Part shown: one piece after another, positions 39,818 through 52,640 of the stretch | Layout: each line of letters opens with the position of its first letter | Numbering within the stretch: the first letter of the stretch is position 1 | Assembly: GCA_017163975.1 (NCBI GenBank) | Contig: JAFFSR010000004.1 | Coordinates: 1,984,001 to 2,048,000 of the forward strand | DNA from: Anastatus disparis | Taxonomy: Eukaryota > Arthropoda > Insecta > Hymenoptera > Eupelmidae | Direction of reading: 5' to 3' | DNA length: 64,000 nt | The notes under the pieces: model-generated | Seen by the model: only the letters and a program-made list of their open reading frames with translations | Databases searched by the model: none | Told to the model about the DNA's origin: nothing | Made by a program: the position numbers and the translations under genes

Positions 39818-39859
39818 TCAAAGAGTTTTAATTTCAAATTACGATAAATAAAAAAACAT

Positions 39860-39955
39860 CCCTGGTTGAAAATTAACCATTCTTTGGCCAAAAAATTGTT
39901 AATTCTCTAAAATAAACCATTTTTTGGCCAACGAATGGTTTATTGTCTACTAGGG
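39860..39955. mobile_element. CCCTGG-end MITE, 96 bp (subtype 1)
   Basis: The left end CCCTGGTTGAAAATTAACCATT and the inverted right end CCCTAGTAGACAATAAACCATT pair along nearly the whole element, with TTTGGCCAAAAAAT in both arms. The dinucleotide AT flanks both sides (39858-39859 and 39956-39957). The tip matches the elements at 41822, 42062 and 48948, but the interior differs. (Tips are 22-base family words; key shared part is CCCTRGTWGAMAAT.). Confidence 0.7.
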
Positions 39956-40936
39956 ATAGTGTTCGTAAATTTGAATAAATTAATCAATATTTGAAATTGA
40001 TGTTTTTTATAATATGAAAATAGGTTATCTCCTAAATTTTAAGACACATACATATTTTATCTATTTTAATATTTTTAATGTTACTTGGAAAATCAAATGC
40101 ATGCTGCATAATTATTCAGATATCATCCATTATAAATGAAAATAAAAATTAAACTATTTTAACAACATCATCAACATTTCTTCGCTTTTCTAAAAACTTA
40201 TCTCACATCTCAGATCTTTCGTTTTCTTCAAACAAAACGTACCTTTATAGTTTATAAGCCAATGTTCTTTACAAAGAGTATGAGTGAGTATAGAAAGAGA
40301 GAAAGTCAGTCGTCACTTTACCAAAACTTTTGCTTGCTTGTACAGCGAGAGAGCCTTGGATGCATAATGTTATCGCAGTCTTACTAAAGTTGGAAATTTC
40401 CGAGCCGTTTGCAAACTTGTAAGAAATAGTAGGCCTATTCGAGGTAATGGGCGAGAAAAGGAAGAGAGACGACAGACAGGTGTTTCATGATAAGTCAAAC
40501 TTGAAAATTTTTAAATAAGCGCTCAATTTTTTGTATCTGATTTTTTATCATTTATTATTATCGAATAATAAAAATGATAAATGGTCAATCATTAGGAGAG
40601 AAGAGGTCAAAGAAAAATAATTAAACACAAAAAATTGTTATTGGCAATATTTCGTCAACCAGACGAAATATAATTTTGTTGATCTTTTCAGACCAGAAAT
40701 TTATTAAAATATTCAATCACGACTAATTTATAAATTTATATTTGATTACTCATACAGAAATAATAAATTATAAACAATATTCCAAATTTAAAATTAAATG
40801 TTTAATATAGACATGAATCGCAACTCAAGTTGTCAAATGAACATGAAATTTGGAAATGTCTCTGTTTATACTTCGGGTTCAATCACTTATACAAATCTGT
40901 TTTTAAATTAATGGTGTTCTTAAAACTATTTATGTA
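39956..40936. other. Non-coding stretch with one moderate-GC island
   Basis: An island at about 40180-40500 contains a purine-rich patch (about 40290-40310 and 40450-40480) and mixed sequence. No open frame of interest is seen. The rest is A/T-rich. Confidence 0.5.
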
Positions 40937-41120
40937 GAGGTCTCAATTGATAGAGCGATAGATACGTAATTCCGTCCCGAGTTCGGTTCCCGCTCTCAGC
41001 AGCCGAGTGATACAAGCACTACTGTATGTTACATGTACTTTGTTTAAAAATACATTGCCGACCTCCGTTGTTATTTAGCATTGCGATGATAGCATAAATA
41101 CAGCGACGTTAAATAAAATT
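40937..41120 (+). mobile_element. tRNA-derived SINE, copy D
   Basis: This is the most decayed tRNA head: GAGGTCTCAATTGATAGAGCGATAG has lost part of the A-box spacing, and the B box is GAGTTCGGTTCCCGC. The body keeps TACAAGCACTACTG, GTTACATGTACTTTG and ATTGCCGACCTCCGT, and ends GATAGCATAAATACAGCGACGTTAAATAAAA. The good 3' part with a weak head suggests an older copy. Confidence 0.85.
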
Positions 41121-41821
41121 TTAAAAAACTGTTTTTTTACATTAGTTTTATTACCCATTCTATTTTTTTATAATTTTTTTCTTCATCTAAAATTATATAT
41201 CGTAATTAAAAAATTTATGTGAATACAACTTTTTCTAGGAAATTATTTTTTTTTTATATTGTATCTTATTTAATTATTTTATAATCAGTGAAAAAAAATG
41301 TCTTGATTTATCCGATTTAATCATTACCTCGTGCTTGGATGTCCAGACGCACAACTTCCTGTACGAGATTTAATTTGTGATTAAATTATGTATTTAATCA
41401 CTTTTTTTTAACGTGCGTTAAGTGGGTTTTTGAAGTGAGATGAATGTGTGTCCATGCATGTGTGTTAAATTCTTAGCCAGTAACTTTTAATTATTAATGA
41501 ATAGTGTAGCTTTAAAAATTAAATCAAAATAAAACGTTTTTTATAATAGCTGTTTAATTAGATTAATCAGTAAATATTTTTGAAAAATATATAACAATAT
41601 CATTATTAAATACAATTTGTCATTTAAGAGTAAACATTAAGATTATTTTGTATCAATTGAAAATTCTAATCAAAATTTTTAGGATTTTCACGAAACAAAA
41701 TTATCAAAAGTTTTGTATAATTTATTACACTGAAGAATTAATGAACATATATTTTTATCATGAATTATATTTATTTAACTTTATTAACAACTTTCCAGAC
41801 AAATTTATTTTCAAATTTAGT
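41121..41821. other. AT-rich non-coding stretch
   Basis: No gene is visible. A small mixed-composition patch lies at about 41320-41470. The open frame at 41648-41830 is A/T-driven and runs into the MITE that follows. Confidence 0.5.
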
Positions 41822-41979
41822 CCCTGGTAGAAATGTGACCATAAAAAATGGTGTGTATAAAAATTTAAGGTTATTAGTAATAATAATGCCAAAGAAATGG
41901 CCATAAAATGTTAAAACAAGCGTTTCCATTTCTACTGGTCATAAAATGGTAATACAAAGTGTTTCAATTTCTACCAGGA
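41822..41979. mobile_element. CCCTGG-end MITE (subtype 2), extended copy
   Basis: It starts CCCTGGTAGAAATGTGACC and matches the 119-bp copy at 42062 until the usual right end (CATTTCTACTGG near 41938). It then continues about 40 bases (GTCATAAAATGGTAATAC, then CAATTTCTACCAGGA) to a second right-hand terminus. The right end therefore appears duplicated, or a second element is nested at the end. Flanking dinucleotides do not match, so the outer end may be secondary. Confidence 0.65.
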
Positions 41980-42061
41980 CTATTTCTACTTTATAAAAAG
42001 TTACGCTGTATTAGTAGATGGAATATACATGTAGGTGTATTAGAAATATATTTTAAAAGTA

Positions 42062-42180
42062 CCCTGGTAGAAATGTGACCATGAAAAATGGTGTATATAG
42101 AATTATAAGGTTGTTAGTAATAATAATGCCAAAGAAATGGCCATGAAATGTTAAAAAAAGCGTTTCCATTTCTACCAGGG
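42062..42180. mobile_element. CCCTGG-end MITE (subtype 2), intact 119-bp copy
   Basis: The terminal inverted repeat is CCCTGGTAGAAATG at the left and its exact complement CATTTCTACCAGGG at the right. TA flanks both sides (42060-42061 and 42181-42182). It lies exactly 240 bases after the start of the extended copy, in the same orientation, about 0.8 kb upstream of the protease TATA box. It has no coding capacity. Confidence 0.8.
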
Positions 42181-42464
42181 TATTACTTTATTTTTTTAAA
42201 CATAATTTCTTATACACCAAGTGTCCATTTGATCCCGTGGAATAATAAGGATTATTAGACCACTTTCATCACACAGCTCGTAAGAGAGTGGAAAAGTAGT
42301 TGGTAAAAGACGAATTGGAAGAATAAACTTTTTTAACGCATAGAATTTATATTTATAAATAAATGATCAAGTTACATAGAGAGCTCGATTATCAGTATTT
42401 CTCAGCATAATCAATAATAAATTAAATATTTTGAAATATTTACGCTAACTATAAATAATTTTAA

Positions 42465-42672
42465 ATCAATAAAATTATATTACATATGACATTACTTCTA
42501 ATCTTTTACTTAACCTAAGATGACAAGTATGATTGCACAAAGAACTTAAATATAGTTAATTCGCCACTTAATCTGTAATGAATAAAATTTTTTTACATAT
42601 CAACGATCACTGTTAATGATATTGAATCGATAAAAATATATTATATATGACATCATTTCTAATCTTTTACTT
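42465..42672. repeat. 47-bp direct duplication upstream of the protease
   Basis: The segment 42465-42511 recurs, diverged at a handful of positions, at 42626-42672. Both read ATCRATAAAA, then CATATGAC or TATATGAC, then TTCTAATCTTTTACTT. It lies about 270-480 bases upstream of the TATA box, so it may be a duplicated regulatory segment or part of a dead repeat. Confidence 0.65.
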
Positions 42673-42787
42673 GATGCACTGATCAATCTTACAATTATTC
42701 AGCAGCTTATAAATATTATTAATAATGCGATCAAACAGTATAAAAGCAACTGTTATAAATGTATAGATGAGGAAAACTTTGTAAGAT

Positions 42788-42893
42788 TTATCTAAGTATT
42801 ATAGATAAAAATTTTATCATCCATTTTTAATTAATAATATTCTAAATGCTAATCATAATCCGTGCTTCGAAATAAAACACCAATTTTTTATCT
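42788..42893. promoter_or_regulatory. Cluster of GATA motifs upstream of the protease
   Basis: Four WGATAA-type sites, on either strand, sit within 106 bases: TTATCT at 42788-42793, AGATAA at 42803-42808, TTATCA at 42814-42819 and TTATCT at 42888-42893. GATA factors are established activators of insect midgut digestive genes, so the cluster fits a gut-expressed protease. The motif is A/T-rich and common by chance here, which limits the weight. Confidence 0.4.
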
Positions 42894-42940
42894 AATCTTG
42901 AAACATTAGCTGTGTTTTTTAAGAACTCATTACGAACAAG

Positions 42941-42978
42941 TATATATAAATACTAAAACACAAAGTCTTTCTTCATTG
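42941..42978 (+). promoter_or_regulatory. Core promoter of the protease gene (TATA + Inr)
   Basis: TATATATAAA at 42941-42950 is followed by an initiator-like TCATTG whose A is at 42974, about 33 bases from the start of the TATA box; this is normal arthropod spacing. It predicts a short 5' leader of about 22 bases before the ATG at 42996. Confidence 0.7.
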
Positions 42979-42995
42979 ACATTAAGAGCTTCAAA

Positions 42996-45640
<2,645 letters not shown>

Positions 45641-45752
45641 ATAATGAGCTTTTATATATATTTTTATACTGAAGAATAATTTTATTATAAATTGAAAATA
45701 GTTTTTACTTGCACACAAATGAGTTTTCTTTATCCATATTTACACATTCATT

Positions 45753-45758
45753 AATAAA
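45753..45758 (+). terminator. Polyadenylation signal AATAAA of the protease gene
   Basis: This canonical hexamer lies 113 bases after the stop codon and is followed within 20-35 bases by a T-rich run (about 45778-45792), the usual downstream element. An earlier variant signal is possible in the A/T-rich 3' region. Confidence 0.65.
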
Positions 45759-45792
45759 TATTTTTAAAAAATTATCATTTTGTTTTTTTTCC

Positions 45793-46057
45793 TAGAATTC
45801 CAATCTTCCAAAAATTTGAAATATAAATCTTCATCACATAAATGCATTGCGATTTTTCAATTAATAATAAAACAATTCTAATCAGAATATGGATCATCGT
45901 TTTATTTTATTTTAGAAAAATCATTGACATTATTAAAATAAATATATATCTTTCGCTATTTTTATTATTATATTCACTATATGAATTGACAGTTTATTTT
46001 TTCTCATTTGTAATATTTATTATTTTTTAAAAAATTACTTTAATATATAAATATATA
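45793..46057. other. AT-rich non-coding stretch downstream of the protease
   Basis: The open frame 45842-46030 encodes an Ile/Phe/Leu/Tyr-rich string expected from A/T composition. I see no domain or splice support. Confidence 0.5.
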
Positions 46058-46560
46058 CAGTGGGTCCAATAAAAAAGAGCCACCCTTGAGAAAAAAGTAC
46101 TAACTAAAAAATTTTGTATCTCAACAAATAAGGGTCGTACAGAACTCTACGATCACTCATTTTAAACGTATTTGTAAGGACTTTTTAATGGTGTATTGGT
46201 AATTTAATTTTGAGTACTTATCTGGGAAATATTACGACTTAAAAATAGTAAAAAAATGTTTTTTTTCGCCTTTGTTCAAATTTGAATCATTTTTCGGAAA
46301 ATTATGGTAAAAAAATTTTACACGGCTAGTTTTAAAGGTATTTTGCTTAACTTGAAATTTATATTTTAGTTTTTTTTTCTAGGTTCAAAATTGACCGAGA
46401 TTTAGCGATTTTTGTTCAAAAAAAGGATCTGTTTTATTTTTCCGATATCTGCTTAACGAGAGGAGATATAGAAAAATGCCATAAAAACTATTTTTGTATG
46501 TAGAATAATCTTGAATTTTCTCAAAATTTTTTGTGTATTTTAATTTTTTTGATATTGTTG
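46058..46560 (+). mobile_element. Probable Tc1/mariner-type terminus and subterminal remnant
   Basis: It begins TACAGTGGGTCCAATAAAAA after a TA-rich flank, the form of many insect Tc1-like inverted repeats (CAGTGG...). The following mixed sequence (ATCTCAACAAATAAGGGTCG, then ACTCTACGATCACTCATTTT) is of the kind seen next to such ends. No matching right terminus or transposase frame was found, so it is truncated or too decayed. Confidence 0.35.
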
Positions 46561-48947
46561 CGGTACTCTTATAAGAGTATGGTATACATGTATATAGAAA
46601 ATAAAAGAAGAAAAAGACACGTTCTATTTATGGACCCCGAAACCTTTGAACAGAATACCTCAAAATTATTTCTGCCTCTTTGCACAGATTTTAAAGCGTG
46701 CAATTAAAATTTTTGATGCTCATGCACACATGTATGTTAAGAATTTTTATGAAATTCACTTTTAAATACTATTTCGTAACATAAATGACTCATCATAATC
46801 AATTGCTGACCACTTGTGTGCGCATGCATAGATTTATATGCATATATGTGTGGGATCTAATTGAAGAATTACATGATTTTTATATAAAATTTGAGATTCA
46901 TTAATTCTTAATTCAATGAGTTAAATTTTATTTCAAGTACTATTAAATATCAATTATTATGAATAATAACTATCAGAATCACTTTAAGTTATGTATTATT
47001 TCCGTTTCGTATAAGTACATTTATTTATTCAATTATTTGAATGAGTAATAAATTATTCATAAACTTGCCTCGAAACCTTTCTATTCATCATTTTATTTTA
47101 AAAATTGAAGATTATTCTTTTGTTACGGACATTATAATATCTGATAATTTTGTTAAAATGTATTCATTTTTTCAGAAATGTATCTATATAGTTATTGTGT
47201 GTTGTATAATTAATTTCTTAGTCATGATGGACGAGAAGTAGATTATATTTTAATAATTCTTATTAACAATGAACAATCAGCACATACTTTTGAATACTTA
47301 TTTAATCTATAAAAAATAGTACTGAATCTTAATTAACTGTGAAAAAAATGATATCCAAAATTCGTAAAAAATAAAACCATCACTAATTAGAACTTAATGA
47401 TAAGAATTAGAAGCATGCGATTAATAATAAAAATTTTCTTTTTTTAGTAAACTCATTAATTTAACATAGACACACCTTATTTTATGATTTTGATCACGAG
47501 AACTGAAAAAAAAATTTTCTATAAATTATTTTTTTTACGAGCCACACCCTTTAACACGTTTAAATTCGTCGTCTAAATGTGCACTTAAAACCTTTCACAT
47601 GTCTCGTTTTACGACGCGTCTACGACACAAGAAAAAAAATCTGGATCTCTTCGGTTCTCTTTTTTTCTTTGTATTCGATGACAGCCTAAAAATCATTTTA
47701 GCACGCTGGTTTAAAATTTAATCGTACAGCCTGTTGGAAGTCTTTGTGGAATATACCCGTGCCGCTTGTCTTTCTTTTTTTTTTTTTTTATTTTCTTTGT
47801 GTTCCGAAAAAAATATCATAAATTTAAATTATTTTTGACTTTAATAAAAATAAATGTAGTATAAAGAAAATTGAGTTGCGTGCCAAAAGAAATTATTTAT
47901 ACATTAAATGTAAATTTAATTAGGGTTAAGCAAACATCATTACGGATTAAGTAAAATAGATAGCGCTGCTCGTTATCGTATTCTATATTAGATGATACGG
48001 CAATTTTGAGGAAAAGGTGCTGTAGTTACTTTTGATATAAATATTATAGTAATATTCAATAAAAAAAGTTTTTATTTTTATTATTAAAACAGTTTTTAAT
48101 GATTATTGAAAATTTGAATGATATCAAAATTTTACAAAGTCATTGAGTGTTATTAATTAATGTTATATTTTCAAAACTTTATAACTAATGCATTAAAATT
48201 TTAAAATATATAAAACGAAAAATATAATATGAAATAGTAATATACTAACGTATTAAATCAGACTTACATCCACGATTACGAATACAATTTTTGTGAATGT
48301 CACTATAAATCATGGATTTGAATTTGAAAAAGTTCTCTTAAAATTTTTATCATTAATTTAAGATTAATGAATAAATGGATTTTTTTTTTAAATTCGTGAT
48401 TTTTTTTATACCTTATAAACTGTAATTTAGTTCATACTTTTTGCATTGTTTAACTTGACCTTCGTATCAATCCAAAATATTTTTTTCAAAATGATTGATC
48501 ACGGTTCATGTTTGGTAATTAAGATGCTGATCAAGTAAAGATTAATCCTATGTTGAAAAATATTTAGCCCAGAAGCGATGAATCTTTCCCTCTTTTTAAT
48601 TGACTTTGCGTAATCATGTAGCATGTAATAAAGACTTTATTAACGTTTGAGAAGAGCTAAATGAGTGACTATATTGTTAGACAAAGATATAATAAGACAA
48701 ACATAATAGACAAATGAAACTAAGTTTATGGTGCATGAAACGCGCTTATAAAGTTCTAGTAAAATATAAAAGAAAACTATTTAACTTTAAGATACAGAAA
48801 AAATAAAAAAAAGGATTCGTTGTTTAAAAATGCATTATGTTTTAAATTGTCGTAGACAAATATGGTTATTGTTTTAGCTACAGGCAAGTTAAGTAGCGTA
48901 TTTATTTCCAAAATTTTAAATAAATAACAAAAATTTCAATATCCCAG
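46561..48947. other. AT-rich non-coding stretch with one island
   Basis: No gene is visible. A short self-complementary ACTCTTATAAGAGT lies at about 46564-46577, and a moderate-GC island at about 47540-47770. The open frame at 47041-47241 has no recognisable domain. Confidence 0.5.
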
Positions 48948-49119
48948 CCCTGGCAGAAAATTGAGCATATTTTGGGCAGAATTTCTCGTCAATGAAAGTT
49001 AATATGACACTTATCTACAAATTCTAGAAATTCTTTGAACAAAATTTTCAGATAAGTGTCATTTTAACTGACCGTTAATCAGCAATTCTGCCCAAAATAT
49101 GTTCAATTTTCTACCGGGG
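48948..49119. mobile_element. CCCTGG-end MITE (subtype 3), 172 bp
   Basis: The left end CCCTGGCAGAAAATTGAGC and inverted right end CCCCGGTAGAAAATTGAAC continue as ATATTTTGGGCAGAATT in both arms. AG flanks both sides (48946-48947 and 49120-49121). A second inner pair (GACACTTATCTRMAAATT type, near 49010 and 49050) strengthens the hairpin. The tip is shared with the elements at 39860, 41822 and 42062 but the interior is different. Confidence 0.75.
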
Positions 49120-51880
49120 AGGTAAAACTAGAATTATATTTAGTTAATAAACATATATTGACAAGATCATGTCCAATCGTAAAATACCTTTAATAAATAC
49201 CACATTTAAAATTGATTAATATTAAATATGAAATAAAAAAAAATTAACATGCCTTGCATACTTTTGTGAAATTTGAGATGTTAATCCAAACTTACCCAGT
49301 ATTATTCTTATTATACGCATAACACAATTCTACATCACACAAAGTCGTGCATGTCTATATGCATTTTTCTCAAAGCACTTGCACGTGTAAAGCTCGTCTC
49401 TCTCACTAATGATCTTTCGACGCGAGTCATGCATATTTTTCAAACACAGTAAACAGCGTGAAAAATCTCTCTTATTTTGTTTTTTTTTCTTTTAATTTTT
49501 CTTCTCTTGAAAATGGAAAAAAGGACGAAAAGAAGAGAGAAACTAAAAATAAAAATCACTGCGCGGCTCGCGTGTGTAAAGAGGTGAGAAAATGTGCAAG
49601 CCGAAAGATCGAAGTTTACATTTTCAACTGAATAATTTCCGTTAACAGAGCAGAATTTTTTTTACACGGTATTTCATGCAAATTATAGCGTGCTTTAAAA
49701 GGGAAAAAAAAATGTTTAAGTACTGTTTTAATGGGAACGTCAATAATTGGAGAGCAGCAATTTCTGTAACGTTTACAAAGCGTTTAATGTGACTTATATT
49801 TCGATAAACTAAATAATTGGTATCAAATCAGCGAATTTCACTTGATTTTTTGTAAATAAAGAAAAAAAAATACATTTTAATGTAAATTAATAAAATTTTC
49901 AATTTTATAATATTAAATAATAAAGACATTCATAGTATATGATTTCAACGGATTCATTATATCCCCTTTGAATATCTAAAGTTTCAATAAAAATAAAATA
50001 TTTATTATAAATTACTTTAATCACATTTTATTTCTGTTTAATTTTAATGCATCAAAACTTATTCCCTCCTTTCGAACTATTTCATTGCGGGATTTCGTTG
50101 AAAATTTTGCTATAAATTTTATATGAGACTTAGAAAATGTGATTATTTAATAAAAAATTTCAGGCATTATTTTTGCTCTGATGTATAGATGAAAATTTTT
50201 AAAAATTGGGATAATCTATAAATATTCTTTATTAATCACCAAAATTTATAATTTTTGAAGACAAAAGTAAAATAAATTTTTTGCACTCTTCATATTGTTT
50301 GTATTATTATAGTCGTTATTATTTATAGTATCTTCTGTTACTTATAAAGTTGAATATCTTTTTTTATTACAATCACCTAGTGCCCTATTAAGCTAAAATA
50401 AAGAAAATCAAATCTATTGGATTAACAAATTTTCAATTTTAATAAATTATTTAGTCAGTATAATTTTGCCTAACATAATTTTTATTATGTTCAATTAACA
50501 AATAATATTAATAAAAAATTATGTAGTATTGTAAAAAAAAATTATAATTATCAAGTCTTTAACATTAACGTGTGAAGAACATGCTGATGTCAAAGGTTTT
50601 AAATTCGATAGATTGATCAGAGAAATAAATTAAACATAATAAAAAAGTGTATTGTTCGCGTACAACTTTTGATATTGCTATTGCGTTATATAAAACAATT
50701 TTAAGCCTGAGTTTTGATTATATTTTTAAAAATTATTTAAATAAGATAAATAAAATAATATTATTTAGGATGGAACCCGTTTTATTTTTATAAACAACTA
50801 AATCATGTGGGTATATCGATTGGTTATCTACGCTCAGAAATCAAAATTGTCAAAATTAATAAAATAAAACTAATAAATAAACAAAACGGTTTACGCCTGA
50901 ATTTTATAGATCAATCAGGCAGCTCAAATAAATTTTCAGCAATAAAAAAAAGCCATGAATTTTTCTTTTTCAAAGAAATTGATAGCAAGGATTACATATA
51001 AATTGCACATGTTGATAAAAAATAAAAAAAAAATATCGAATTTGCTTTTAACGAAAATATTTTTTTTGTTTTTTTAATGAAAAGCGAAATACTAGTTTAT
51101 TCAAACCCGCATGTGCATGCTTTGTTGACTCTTTTTTTTCACGTTGCCAACTTTAAAAGGTGCAAGAAAATTGAACTAGAAGCTTTTTTTAATTATTAAA
51201 ACACAGCATTCAGAGTAACGTAAAAAGCCACATATTAAGAGCGGAAGCGTATAAAATCAAGTGCTACTGAGTTTTATGTACGAGCTTTTAACATTCAAAT
51301 ATTTTATCTTTATTTAGTTGACATGAAGAATAATACTTGCGAAATTTGTTTTTTTTCGTCAATAGTCTTTTTTCAAACACTCAATCACTTCAAATAACTA
51401 TTAGTCATCAGATTCATTGAATCGAAAGTAATTATTTAAAAAAGACAAAAATTATAGTCGAAAATTTTTACAATTGAAATATATGTTATAACTGAAAAAA
51501 TCTATAGAAATATTCAAATTATTTAACAGAACGAATGAAATTACTATGCGTTATTATTTAATTAAAAAATATTAATTTGTTAACAGTATAATAAATAATT
51601 AAAATTTTTTATGTCATAAAAAAATAACAAAATTACCAAATTTCATTTTAGATGCAGTGACGTCAGAGTTGGAAAAAAATGTAATAGTAATTTTTTTCAT
51701 ACAATAACCTTTTCTACAAATCCCTTCGCTGTCTGAAAATATAATTAATTAATCGTTAAACGAGAAGCTCCAACTGTTCCAATCAAACGAAAATATCCCG
51801 TAAAAAAAGAAGAAAAAAATGTAGATTGGCTCGAAGCGAAAAAAATCTTTTTGCGCTTCAATTCCAAATAAAAAAAGGAA
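49120..51880. other. AT-rich non-coding stretch with one island
   Basis: A moderate-GC island at about 49270-49640 holds an inverted pair GATCTTTCG / CGAAAGATC (near 49412 and 49603). The rest is A/T-rich. The open frame at 50807-51001 has no recognisable domain. Confidence 0.5.
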
Positions 51881-52640
51881 CATTCAAGAAATTGCCTACT
51901 CTCTCCAACGCCTCCATACAATGGCCTTATCATCCTTTTTAGTGATGAGTACGTCTATGTATGTACACAAAAAAAAGGAGAATAAAAAAATATAGTAACC
52001 AAAAAATATAGAAAAAAACAAATCCCTCTTGGCGTATATACTTATAAGTCAGTGGTAGAGACAAAAAAAGATACGGGGGAGACATACATATAGCAGTCGT
52101 GTAGAACTTGGCGTAGATTGATGTGTCGCGTTGGTTAGAGCTTGTTTCAAGCCAATAGCTTTTTCTCCAACATGCAGCTTGCAAGAGAGTGGATGAGAAG
52201 TTGGAGGAAAAGGGGTGGGAATGGGGGGTATACTGTCAGTCATATACGGAGACTACGCGACTCTGATGTATTGCACGTGGATGAGGTACGATGCTGGACA
52301 AAAAAAAGGGAAAAAAAAAGAAATAGGAAGAAAGAAGTTAGCGGATGTATATATGTGTGTATATATAAAAGATAGGATATGAAAAAAAAATAAGAGAAAA
52401 AAGATAAATGAAAAGCAAAAGTGAAGTTGTCGATATTCAATGGGTTTTATTTGCAACTATTCTCACTTCTTTTTCCCTCCCCTCCTACTGTTCCCTTATT
52501 TTTTCTTTTTTATTTTTTATAATAAGAGTGCATTGTTCAAAGTTACTATTTCGTAGTTTTGAGAATGGAAATGTGGCTTTGTTGTTGCAGCCATTGAAAT
52601 ATTCAGTATACAAAAGTTTGAAAATATTACAGTAAAGGTT
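51881..52640. other. Moderate-GC island with overlapping open frames on both strands
   Basis: This is one of the largest islands in the second half. It contains purine-rich blocks (about 52060-52080, 52200-52225 and 52305-52340) and a pyrimidine-rich block (52460-52520). Several open frames overlap on opposite strands (for example 52142-52375 plus, 52049-52243 minus), which is what G+C-richer non-coding DNA gives. None has a recognisable domain or clear splice context. It is likely regulatory or a non-coding exon. Confidence 0.35.

Noticed and set aside
39613..39891. Minus-strand open frame of 92 residues
   Set aside because: It runs across a piggyBac-like MITE and into a second MITE, and its middle is the MITE palindrome; it is incidental.
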